Of a stretch of 31,572 bases of DNA, positions 1 to 6,481 are shown piece by piece. Origin of the DNA: Burkholderiales bacterium UBA4657. GTDB taxonomy: Bacteria; Pseudomonadota; Gammaproteobacteria; Burkholderiales; Burkholderiaceae_E. Within the stretch, counting starts at the first letter, position 1. Each line of letters opens with the position of its first letter. The stretch covers positions 2,910 to 34,481 of the forward strand of contig DHLX01000001.1 in assembly GCA_002405475.1 (NCBI GenBank), read 5' to 3'. Position numbers and translations under genes: made by a program. The notes under the pieces are model-generated. The model was not told where the DNA came from. It was given only the letters and a program-made list of their open reading frames with translations, and searched no databases.

Positions 1-99
1 GGCGACGGGATCGACGACCTCATCCTTGGGTCTCCGGGCGCAGACCTGAACGGGGCCAATTCCGGTGGGGCGTGGATTGTGTACGGCCGGAAGCCTTAG
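1..99 (+). CDS. C-terminal end of an FG-GAP repeat protein (partial)
   Basis: The first 99 bases read in frame 1 as the last 32 residues of a protein ending in TAG; the start lies left of the window. The peptide opens with GDGIDDLILGSPGAD and ends with SGGAWIVYGRKP. This is the calcium-binding loop plus closing strand of an integrin-type FG-GAP blade. Such repeats build beta-propellers in extracellular or surface proteins, so an exported location is likely. The motif is of the canonical DG-D type and differs from the LSxDGNTLAVGA type of the lipoprotein near 28-29.7 kb, so the two genes are not recent copies. Function beyond the fold cannot be told from one blade. Confidence 0.75.
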   Translation, partial: GDGIDDLILGSPGADLNGANSGGAWIVYGRKP

Positions 100-595
100 A
101 CTTGCCTCCCCTCGGGTTGCGGGAAGACCGCAGACCCCCTCGGTCAATGCCGTACTGGAATTGCTCGGGAGCGAGACCGTGCTGGCGCGTCTGGCGGGTT
201 TCCAGCAGTGGGGCTCGATACTTAGACATGACGGTGTATCCGGCGACATTAGGACTACAGATCGAAGTCTGTTTACTGAGTTGCGGCTCGCACCCATTTG
301 AGGATTCGCCCCCAAAGCATGTCTGCATTGCCATCACCCAAGACAGCGACGGCAGTCGCATGGCTGCTATTTGGCTGTATCCAGTGCTCGCATGGCACGC
401 TGACTTGACGCAAATGTACACACAAATTGGCCGACTGCGGATTCAACCAAGCAACTGGCGGACGAACTTACGCAGGCGCTGTTGCGTTACTTGATGATTA
501 ACCCGCCTGCTTGCTGATGCGAGCCCCTCAGGTGTATTGATCGTTAGAAATACGCTCATTATTCAGGCTCATACCACGTTGGAAAAGACTTTCAT
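100..595. other. Gene-free stretch, nothing recognisable
   Basis: About 500 bases between the FG-GAP gene end and the tRNA promoter. Open frames of up to about 140 codons exist on both strands, but their translations are rich in Cys, Trp, Arg and Ser, resemble no family I know, and have no ribosome binding site. The end of this stretch (446-517) could encode a short plausible C-terminal tail (TKQLADELTQALLRYL then stop), which might be the remnant of a decayed gene. I cannot assign it. Confidence 0.4.
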
Positions 596-624
596 TTGCG
601 TCTTTCGCCGGATATGCCTATAAT
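596..624 (+). promoter_or_regulatory. Promoter of the tRNA-Ala/tRNA-Glu unit
   Basis: TTGCGT at 596-601 and a perfect TATAAT at 619-624 are separated by 17 bases, the optimal sigma-70 spacing. Transcription would start near 631, about ten bases before the mature tRNA-Ala end. The strong -10 box suits a stable-RNA promoter. Confidence 0.75.
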
Positions 625-641
625 TTCGGATTCTTGCTGCC

Positions 642-717
<76 letters not shown>

Positions 718-720
718 TAT

Positions 721-736
721 AACTTCTTGCGAAGTT
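721..736 (+). other. Hairpin in the tRNA spacer
   Basis: AACTTC-TTGC-GAAGTT is a perfect 6-bp stem with a 4-base loop, starting three bases after the CCA of tRNA-Ala. No U-tract follows, so it is unlikely to be a terminator. A role in 3'-end processing of tRNA-Ala or in stabilising the precursor is inferred. Confidence 0.5.
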
Positions 737-762
737 GCAGGCAGCAAGCTGTTGTTGAGTAC

Positions 763-868
763 GACATTTCGGGCCTGATGTCCCCATCGTCTAGAGGCCT
801 AGGACACCGCCCTTTCACGGCGATAACCGGGGTTCGAATCCCCGTGGGGACGCCAGACCCGAAATGTC
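763..868 (+). repeat. 11-bp inverted repeat enclosing tRNA-Glu
   Basis: GACATTTCGGG at 763-773 is exactly complementary to CCCGAAATGTC at 858-868. In the precursor RNA these arms would form an uninterrupted 11-bp stem that brackets the whole tRNA-Glu (780-855). The right arm overlaps the stop codon of the convergent terC gene (867-869). A 7-base direct repeat CCTGATG (774-780, 871-877) lies just inside the left arm and just outside the right arm. A precursor-processing stem is the simplest reading. Confidence 0.7.
780..855 (+). tRNA. tRNA-Glu (anticodon TTC)
   Basis: The acceptor GTCCCCA (780-786) pairs with TGGGGAC (845-851). Anticodon TTC lies at 814-816 in the loop CTTTCAC. The T arm is CGGGG-TTCGAAT-CCCCG, with discriminator G852 and encoded CCA 853-855. 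The anticodon stem is CCGCC/GGCGA, so its outermost pair is C-A rather than the usual C-G. Everything else is the typical proteobacterial tRNA-Glu. It reads GAA/GAG and also supplies glutamyl-tRNA for tetrapyrrole synthesis. Confidence 0.96.
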
Positions 869-1847
869 ATCCTGATGCGCCGCGTGTTTTATAGAGCGAA
901 TACAACACACCGCCGGCGATTAACCCAAACGTAACTGTCAGCGAGATAACGGGCGGAATCTTGCCAATAATGCCCACAAGAAAAATTTTGCTGCCGATAA
1001 AGACTAGTACCAGTGACAGGGCGTACTTCAGATAGGTGAAGCGATGAATCATGGCCGCTAGCGCGAAGTACAGGGCGCGCAATCCCAGAATGGCAAATAT
1101 ATTGCTGGTGTACACAATAAACGGGTCGGTAGTGATAGCAAAAATAGCGGGCACTGAATCAACAGCAAAAATCAGGTCAGCAAATTCAATCAGGCACAAA
1201 GCGAAAAACAGCGGAGTAGCCCAGCGCACCATCTTCCCTGTCTGAGGATCGGGCTTGTGTATAAAAAATGCATTGCTTTCTACAGTCTGTGTTACCCGCA
1301 GATGCTTTTTCAAAAAACGCAATAAAGGGTTTTGGGCAATATCCGGCATGTGATCAGCAATAATCCACATCTTGATGCCGGTAAACACTAGGAATGCGCC
1401 GAACAGATACAAAATCCAGCTGAACTGCGAGACTAGGGTAGCACCCAGCCCAATCATGATTGCACGCAGCACAATCACTCCCAGAATGCCCCAAAATAGT
1501 ACCCGATGCTGATATTGCCGAGGTATGGCAAAGTAGGTGAAGATCAGGGCAATAACGAAAACATTGTCCATGGACAATGACTTTTCAATCAGAAATCCGG
1601 TGTAGTACTCCATGCCACTGGTGGCGCCCATATACCACCACACCCAGGCACCAAAAATCAGGGCAACTGCAATATATCCAGCCGACAGCATTAGCGATTC
1701 TCTAACGCCGATTTCTCGATCATCTTTATGCAGAACTCCCAGGTCGAAGGCCAGCAGTGCAATGACGATGCTTATAAAAGTCAGCCAGATCCAAACCGGC
1801 TGCGTCAGAAAACTGGTATTGAGGAATTGAAACAGATCTTGGGTCAT
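867..1847 (-). CDS. TerC/Alx family integral membrane protein
   Basis: A 326-residue protein with about eight or nine hydrophobic segments. It has the TerC signatures EKSLSMDNVFV (about residues 88-98), DLIFAVDSVPA and SNIFAILGLRALYF; the membrane-embedded acidic residues fit metal transport. Family members are inner-membrane proteins linked to manganese export (Alx) or tellurite resistance; the substrate here is not known. I chose the ATG at 1847 because GGGAGG precedes it and the protein then begins at the usual family N-terminus. An in-frame ATG at 1946 would add 33 residues and sit nine bases from the upstream esterase gene. I saw no yybP-ykoY manganese riboswitch pattern upstream. The gene converges on the tRNA unit, and its stop overlaps the tRNA-Glu flanking repeat. 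Confidence 0.88.
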   Translation of the reverse strand: MTQDLFQFLNTSFLTQPVWIWLTFISIVIALLAFDLGVLHKDDREIGVRESLMLSAGYIAVALIFGAWVWWYMGATSGMEYYTGFLIEKSLSMDNVFVIALIFTYFAIPRQYQHRVLFWGILGVIVLRAIMIGLGATLVSQFSWILYLFGAFLVFTGIKMWIIADHMPDIAQNPLLRFLKKHLRVTQTVESNAFFIHKPDPQTGKMVRWATPLFFALCLIEFADLIFAVDSVPAIFAITTDPFIVYTSNIFAILGLRALYFALAAMIHRFTYLKYALSLVLVFIGSKIFLVGIIGKIPPVISLTVTFGLIAGGVLYSLYKTRGASG

Positions 1848-1955
1848 GACCCCTCCCGTAAAAAACCTGACGACATCGCAAATAAATTGCCAGAGGGGCC
1901 CGTCAAGCACGTTGATATGAACGTCTTGATTGTCAGCAGTGGTCAAAAGTTCCAG

Positions 1956-2633
1956 TCAGCGTTTGAATAACCCCAGCAGAAATCTGGAAATATCGTTGAC
2001 TTCTTCGGCGCATAGCGAATGGGTCATGTCATATTCCTGCCACTCGACGCTATAGCCCAGACGCTTGAGCTCATTGCAGGCATCACGTCCACGCGCATAG
2101 GGCACGACGGTGTCCTGACGCCCGTGCGCCAGAAAAACAGGGGTGTCGGCGTTCGCCAGATGGCGCTCGGTTTCGGTAGTGTCGAGCAGTGGCAGATAAC
2201 CTGACAGGCCGATCAGACCTGCCAGTCGTTGAGGAAAGCGCAGCCCGGTCATGAGCGTCATGGCGCAGCCCTGGCTGAAGCCTGCCAGCACAATGCGTTC
2301 ATAAGCGCTGCCACGCGCATGTTCGCGTTCTATCAAATCGTTCAGGAGGTGTTGTGATTGCCTCAAGCCAGCTTCATCTTCGCGCCGTGTCAGGTCAGTG
2401 CCCAAAATGTCATACCAGGCGCGCATGACATAGCCGCCATTCAGGGTCACGGGAATGCTCGGGGCATGGGGGAAGACAAACCGAACAGGTTCCAGACCGG
2501 TCAGGTCCAGTTCCTGAACGATGGGGACAAAATCGTAGCCATCGGCGCCCAGCCCGTGCAGCCAGATAATGCTGGTTTCCGGTTGCGAGCCGGTTTCAAT
2601 TTCAACGCCGTCAAAAGTGGGCAAGGTATTCAT
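1956..2633 (-). CDS. Alpha/beta hydrolase, carboxylesterase/phospholipase family
   Basis: A 225-residue cytoplasmic serine hydrolase of the acyl-protein thioesterase/EstB type. The catalytic triad is visible: Ser120 in GFSQG, Asp174 in HGRQDTVVP and His205 in MTHSL. The N-terminal IIWLHGLGADG (about 22-32) supplies the oxyanion-hole region. Family members hydrolyse short-chain esters or lysophospholipids; the real substrate is unknown. The start at 2633 is favoured because it overlaps the stop of mog in an ATGA, which implies translational coupling. A longer reading from 2732 would run 33 codons into the mog gene. It is last in the darP-mog-esterase unit. Length and motifs are complete. Confidence 0.9.
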   Translation of the reverse strand: MNTLPTFDGVEIETGSQPETSIIWLHGLGADGYDFVPIVQELDLTGLEPVRFVFPHAPSIPVTLNGGYVMRAWYDILGTDLTRREDEAGLRQSQHLLNDLIEREHARGSAYERIVLAGFSQGCAMTLMTGLRFPQRLAGLIGLSGYLPLLDTTETERHLANADTPVFLAHGRQDTVVPYARGRDACNELKRLGYSVEWQEYDMTHSLCAEEVNDISRFLLGLFKR

Positions 2634-3244
2634 ATCGTCATGGTTTTGGGTTTCAGGGCATTCTTGGGTCGAAAGGCGCGACAAATAGACTCGTGGGTTT
2701 CCAGATAGGGCGCGCCTATCAAATCGAGGCAATAGGGTACTGCTGCAAAAATACCGGGTACAACAGACGTACCCTCGGCATTACGCAAGCCTTCCAGCGT
2801 TTCGCGTATCGACTTTGGTTGTCCGGGCAGGTTGATGATTAAAGCGGCATGTAAGCCAGTGTCTCGAATGACGGCAACCTGACGTGACAATATCGCCGTT
2901 GCAACAAAATGCAGACTGATCTGGCGCATCTGTTCGCCAAAACCGGGCATTTCCCTGGTGCCTACGGCCAGAGTGGCTTCAGGTGTCACATCACGTCTTG
3001 CCGGGCCGGTGCCGCCCGTCGTGAGCACCAGATGACACAGTTCTTTATCGACCAGTTCGAGCAAGGTTTCTTCAATGCTGGCGCGTTCATCGGGTATGAG
3101 GCGTTCCGAATAGTGCACCTCGGGCGCGGCAATCGCTTGTGTCAGCCAGTCACGCAGTGCTGGTAAGCCGGCATCGGCATAGTCGCCGCGCGCGGCGCGG
3201 TCTGAAATCGAGACCAGCCCGATACGCAGCGCAGGGGTATTCAT
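2630..3244 (-). CDS. mog: Molybdopterin adenylyltransferase
   Basis: A 204-residue protein of the MogA/MoaB family, which adenylylates molybdopterin before molybdenum insertion in cofactor biosynthesis. The N-terminal IGLVSISDRAARG and the phosphate-binding TTGGTGPARRDVTPEAT (about residues 75-91) are diagnostic, and the later LPGQPKSI loop completes the fold. MogA and MoaB are close relatives. The length and PGFGEQMR segment favour MogA, but this is a judgement by eye. The start ATG overlaps the darP stop by ATGA and the stop overlaps the esterase start by ATGA, so translation of the three genes is probably coupled. No other molybdenum-cofactor gene is in the window. Confidence 0.92.
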   Translation of the reverse strand: MNTPALRIGLVSISDRAARGDYADAGLPALRDWLTQAIAAPEVHYSERLIPDERASIEETLLELVDKELCHLVLTTGGTGPARRDVTPEATLAVGTREMPGFGEQMRQISLHFVATAILSRQVAVIRDTGLHAALIINLPGQPKSIRETLEGLRNAEGTSVVPGIFAAVPYCLDLIGAPYLETHESICRAFRPKNALKPKTMTI

Positions 3245-3744
3245 GACACCTGTCCCAAAGTTTTTAATACCTGAAACAATTCACGATAGGCTTTAGGTGG
3301 TTTTTGTTCAACCTGTTCTTTCCGTGCCTGACGTATCAGGGCGCGCACATGCTGAACATCGGTCTGGGGGTAATGCGTCATCCACTCGGTCAGTACCGCA
3401 TCGTCTTCGAGCAGACGTTCGCGCCAGCGTTCAAGACGATGAAATTGCGCCGTTTGCTCGCGCGTTTGTTTTGCGTCATTGTCCAGCCGTTGCTGCAGTT
3501 TCTGTACCAGTTCGTCATCCAGGCTGCGCATCAGCTTGCCTATGAGCTGCAACTGGCGTCGTTTACCTTCGTGCGCTTTTATGTCTTGCCATTCCAGCAG
3601 GGCCGTGGTCAGCGCCTCTGGTAATTCAAGCTGCTTCAGCACATGGCGGGGTAATTCCCCCAGTGCTTTGCCCAGCGCCTGTAATTCATGGCTGATCTGT
3701 TTGCGTCGGGTTTTCGACAGTGTGTCGTTCAAGTCAGGATTCAT
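3241..3744 (-). CDS. darP: Ribosome-associated protein DarP/YjgA
   Basis: A 167-residue, highly charged and mostly helical protein of the YjgA (DUF615) family, now called DarP, which helps late maturation of the 50S subunit. It begins SKTRRKQISHELQALGK, typical for the family, and ends in a basic KAYRELFQVLK helix. No membrane segment or signal is present. It is the first gene of a tight minus-strand unit with mog and the esterase. It diverges from pmbA with 66 bases between the two starts, an arrangement found in many proteobacteria that supports both assignments. The start at 3744 gives the normal family length. Confidence 0.92.
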   Translation of the reverse strand: MNPDLNDTLSKTRRKQISHELQALGKALGELPRHVLKQLELPEALTTALLEWQDIKAHEGKRRQLQLIGKLMRSLDDELVQKLQQRLDNDAKQTREQTAQFHRLERWRERLLEDDAVLTEWMTHYPQTDVQHVRALIRQARKEQVEQKPPKAYRELFQVLKTLGQVS

Positions 3745-3750
3745 AAAGTT

Positions 3751-3780
3751 TTCAAAACATCAAGGTGCCACTGCTATGAT
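3751..3780 (+). promoter_or_regulatory. Possible pmbA promoter
   Basis: TTCAAA (3751-3756) and TATGAT (3775-3780) are 18 bases apart and lie 30 bases upstream of the pmbA ATG. Match to sigma-70 is fair. The darP promoter must lie in the same 66-base gap but I see no clear boxes for it. Confidence 0.4.
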
Positions 3781-3810
3781 GATAGCTGTTTATTGAAACG
3801 GAATTTTCTT

Positions 3811-5166
3811 ATGGCAAGCGCTGATTTTTTCCCGCATACCCAGGATCAACTGGCTGAACTGGTGTCCGAGGTGCTTAAAGTGGCGCGGCAACGCGGCGCC
3901 AGCGACTGCGCCGCCGAGGTCAGTGAGGGCAGTGGCTTGTCCGTCAGTGTCCGCAAGGGGCAGGTCGAAACCATAGAGCAGAACCGCGACAAGGGTCTGG
4001 GTGTCACGGTTTACCTGGGACAGCGCAAGGGGCACGCCAGCACCTCTGATTTTTCACGCAAAGCTCTGCACGATACGGTACAGGCGGCGCTCGATATTGC
4101 CCGCTATACCGCCGAGGATGAATGCGCTGGCCTGCCCGATGCGGACGTGATTGAGCGTGCCCCGCGTGACCTGGATTTGTTTCACCCGTGGCCGATTCAG
4201 GCGCCAGAAGCCATAGCGTTGGCGCGTCGTGCCGAGGCGTCAGCCTTTGCTGTCGCTCCTGCCATCAGTAATTCCGAAGGCGCAAGCGTGACTGCCCAAC
4301 ACTCCCAATTCATGCTTGCCAATTCGCGTGGCTTTCTGGGGGGCTATCCGTATTCGCGTCATTCGCTCTGGGTTGCACCGATTGCCAAGCAAGGCCAGGA
4401 CATGCAGCGTGATGACTGGTATTCCTCGGAGCGTGATTCGGCGCGGCTTGCCGACCCCGAGGCGCTGGGACGTTATGCCGCGCAGCGTGCTCTGGCCCGT
4501 TTGGGGGGGCGCAAACTGAGCACGCGTACTTGTCCGGTTCTGTTTGAGGCGCCCCTGGCTACCGGTTTGCTGGGCGCATTGGTGCAAGCCCTGTCGGGTG
4601 GGGCTTTATATCGGCGCTCGAGTTTCTTGCTTGATTCTTTAGGCCAGCAAGTACTGGCCAGTCACGTCAATCTGGAAGAGAACCCAAATCTGCGTGGTGC
4701 CAGTGGCAGTGCGCCCTTCGATGAAGAAGGGGTGCGGACCCAAGCGCGCCAGGTGGTGCGGCGCGGTGTCATACAAGGCTATTTTCTTTCGAGCTATTCG
4801 GCGCGCAAGCTGGGCATGAAAACTACCGGCAATGCCGGTGGTTCGCATAACCTGCGTTTGAGTTCCGAAAGGACTGCGCCAGGGGATGATTTTGCTGCCA
4901 TGCTAAAACGCATGGGAACCGGCTTGCTGGTGACCGAACTCATGGGGCAGGGGGTCAACTATGTCACCGGCGATTATTCACGCGGCGCTTCAGGTTACTG
5001 GGTGGAAAATGGTGTCATTGCCTACCCGGTGGAAGAAGTGACGATTGCGGGCAACCTGAAACAGATGTTGCGGCAGATCGTGGCGATTGGTAGCGATGAA
5101 ATTGTGCGCGGCACAAAAAAAACAGGCTCGATTTTGATTGAATCCATGACGCTGGCAGGGAATTAA
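3811..5166 (+). CDS. pmbA: Metalloprotease-family protein PmbA/TldE
   Basis: A 451-residue protein of the TldD/PmbA family. PmbA (TldE) is the subunit that lacks the HExxxH zinc site and partners with TldD in cleaving unfolded or modified peptides such as microcin B17 precursor and CcdA. The N-terminal half carries SVRKGQVETIEQNRDKGLGV. The C-terminal half has TTGNAGGSHNL, VTGDYSRGASGYWVENG and YPVEEVTIAGNL, all family hallmarks. I see no HExxxH, consistent with PmbA rather than TldD. The ATG at 3811 is chosen because upstream in-frame codons run through the darP gene, and the protein then starts at the normal N-terminus. tldD is not in the window. Confidence 0.93.
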   Translation: MASADFFPHTQDQLAELVSEVLKVARQRGASDCAAEVSEGSGLSVSVRKGQVETIEQNRDKGLGVTVYLGQRKGHASTSDFSRKALHDTVQAALDIARYTAEDECAGLPDADVIERAPRDLDLFHPWPIQAPEAIALARRAEASAFAVAPAISNSEGASVTAQHSQFMLANSRGFLGGYPYSRHSLWVAPIAKQGQDMQRDDWYSSERDSARLADPEALGRYAAQRALARLGGRKLSTRTCPVLFEAPLATGLLGALVQALSGGALYRRSSFLLDSLGQQVLASHVNLEENPNLRGASGSAPFDEEGVRTQARQVVRRGVIQGYFLSSYSARKLGMKTTGNAGGSHNLRLSSERTAPGDDFAAMLKRMGTGLLVTELMGQGVNYVTGDYSRGASGYWVENGVIAYPVEEVTIAGNLKQMLRQIVAIGSDEIVRGTKKTGSILIESMTLAGN

Positions 5167-5288
5167 AGTACGAAACTAGAGATAAACCCTGATAGGCAAG
5201 CACGGCCACTGAGATGACAATTCACTGGCCAAACTAGGCAATAAGTATTTATCCAACTCATGTTACACACTGTCGAGGAGATATCCTG

Positions 5289-6374
5289 ATGAACCAACGT
5301 CGTTCATTTCTTAAAACCAGTGCCACCGGCGCTGTTGCTACTGGTGCCCTGGCTGCACCGATGATTGCCAAAGCGCAATCACCGGAAGTTCGCTGGCGTC
5401 TGGCTTCGAGCTTCCCCAAGGCGCTCGATACCATTTATGGCGCTGCTGAAGTATTGTCCAAGCGTGTCGCAGCCGTCACCAACAACCGGTTCCAGATTCG
5501 CGTTTTTGCCGGCGGTGAAATTGTTCCGGCGTTCGGTGTTGCGGATGCAGTGGGTAATGGTACGGTTGAAATCGGTCATACCGCTTCGTACTACTATGTG
5601 GGTAAAAACCCCACTTTTGGTCTGACCACTTCGATTCCTTTCGGCATGAACGCACGTCAGATGTCAGCCTGGATGTATCACGGTGGTGGTTTGCAGGTCA
5701 GCCGTGAGTTTTACAAGCAGTTTGGCTTCTTGAATTATCCTGGCGGCAATACCGGTGCGCAAATGGGTGGTTGGTGGCGTAAAGAAATTCAGACCGTAGC
5801 CGACCTCAAAGGTATCAAAATCCGTAACCCGGGTTTCGGTGGTCGTGTACATGCCGCTTTAGGTGCAGTACCGCAACAAATTCCTGGCGGTGAAATTTAT
5901 CAGGCGCTGGAGCGTGGCACAATTGACGCGGCCGAGTGGGTGGGTCCGTATGACGACGAAAAACTGGGCCTGCAAAAAATTGCCAAGTTCTATTACTATC
6001 CGGGCTGGTGGGAACCGGGCCCCTTGCTCGAGTTCTACGTCAACCAGAAGGCGTTCGACGCCCTGCCTGCCGACTACAAAGCAGCGCTGGAAGGCGCCTG
6101 TCACGAAGCCGACATTACCATGACGGCCGAATACGATGCCAAGAACCCTGCGGCTCTGGCTCGTTTGGTCAATGCTGGCGCACAATTGCGTGCTTTCTCG
6201 CCTGCCATCATGCAAGCCGCCTATAAGGCTTCGCAAGACATTTACAACGACGAAGCGAACAAGCTGCCTGAATTCAAGAAGGTGTTTGACTCGTATTCGC
6301 GCTTCCAGCGTGATTCTTCACGTTGGATGCGTGTTTGCGAAGCGGCCATGGATAACTTCCGCCCGGCGGCTTAA
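5289..6374 (+). CDS. TRAP transporter periplasmic substrate-binding protein
   Basis: A 361-residue DctP-family solute-binding protein. Residues 4-9 (RRSFLK) and the Ala-rich stretch to AKAQS near residue 30 form a Tat signal, so it is exported folded to the periplasm. The mature part starts with VRWRLASSFPKALDT and carries GIKIRNPGFGGRV, which contains the conserved carboxylate-binding Arg, and GTIDAAEWVGPYDD. It resembles the TakP-like branch, often annotated as mannitol/chloroaromatic or alpha-keto acid binding; the ligand cannot be named from sequence. A good ribosome binding site (GAGGAG at 5275-5280) precedes the ATG. The membrane subunits lie downstream but on the opposite strand, beyond two terminators, so the three subunits are expressed from separate transcripts. 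Confidence 0.92.
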   Translation: MNQRRSFLKTSATGAVATGALAAPMIAKAQSPEVRWRLASSFPKALDTIYGAAEVLSKRVAAVTNNRFQIRVFAGGEIVPAFGVADAVGNGTVEIGHTASYYYVGKNPTFGLTTSIPFGMNARQMSAWMYHGGGLQVSREFYKQFGFLNYPGGNTGAQMGGWWRKEIQTVADLKGIKIRNPGFGGRVHAALGAVPQQIPGGEIYQALERGTIDAAEWVGPYDDEKLGLQKIAKFYYYPGWWEPGPLLEFYVNQKAFDALPADYKAALEGACHEADITMTAEYDAKNPAALARLVNAGAQLRAFSPAIMQAAYKASQDIYNDEANKLPEFKKVFDSYSRFQRDSSRWMRVCEAAMDNFRPAA

Positions 6375-6395
6375 GCAATACGTATCTGGCTGTAT

Positions 6396-6424
6396 AAAAA
6401 ACCCGGGCTTGCCCGGGTTTTTTT
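6396..6424 (+). terminator. Terminator of the TRAP binding-protein gene
   Basis: A6 followed by CCCGGGC (6402-6408), a 2-base gap, GCCCGGG (6411-6417) and seven T. The stem extends through the A/T tracts, so it could stop transcription in both directions. It lies 22 bases after the dctP-type stop codon. Confidence 0.92.
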
Positions 6425-6436
6425 ATGGCTGCAAAT

Positions 6437-6461
6437 AAAAAAGCCCGCAGGACGCGGGCTT
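6437..6461 (-). terminator. Terminator of the TRAP membrane-subunit unit
   Basis: AAGCCCGC (6441-6448) pairs with GCGGGCTT (6454-6461) around the loop AGGAC. On the minus strand the stem is followed by a T6 run (plus-strand A 6437-6442). It lies 20 bases past the stop of the large permease gene and 12 bases from the plus-strand terminator. Confidence 0.9.
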
Positions 6462-6481
6462 GGGTTAAGTGCTGTAGAACT

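Noticed and set aside
20..494. Overlapping long open frames on both strands near the left edge
   Set aside because: Cys/Trp/Arg-rich translations, no ribosome binding site, no family resemblance; they also overlap the FG-GAP gene end.
1848..1955. Manganese (yybP-ykoY) riboswitch upstream of the TerC/Alx gene
   Set aside because: I looked for it because some Alx genes have one, but found neither the conserved loops nor a matching hairpin arrangement.
5195..5235. Hairpin after pmbA as a terminator
   Set aside because: The GGCCA/TGGCC stem is short, interrupted and lacks a U-tract.
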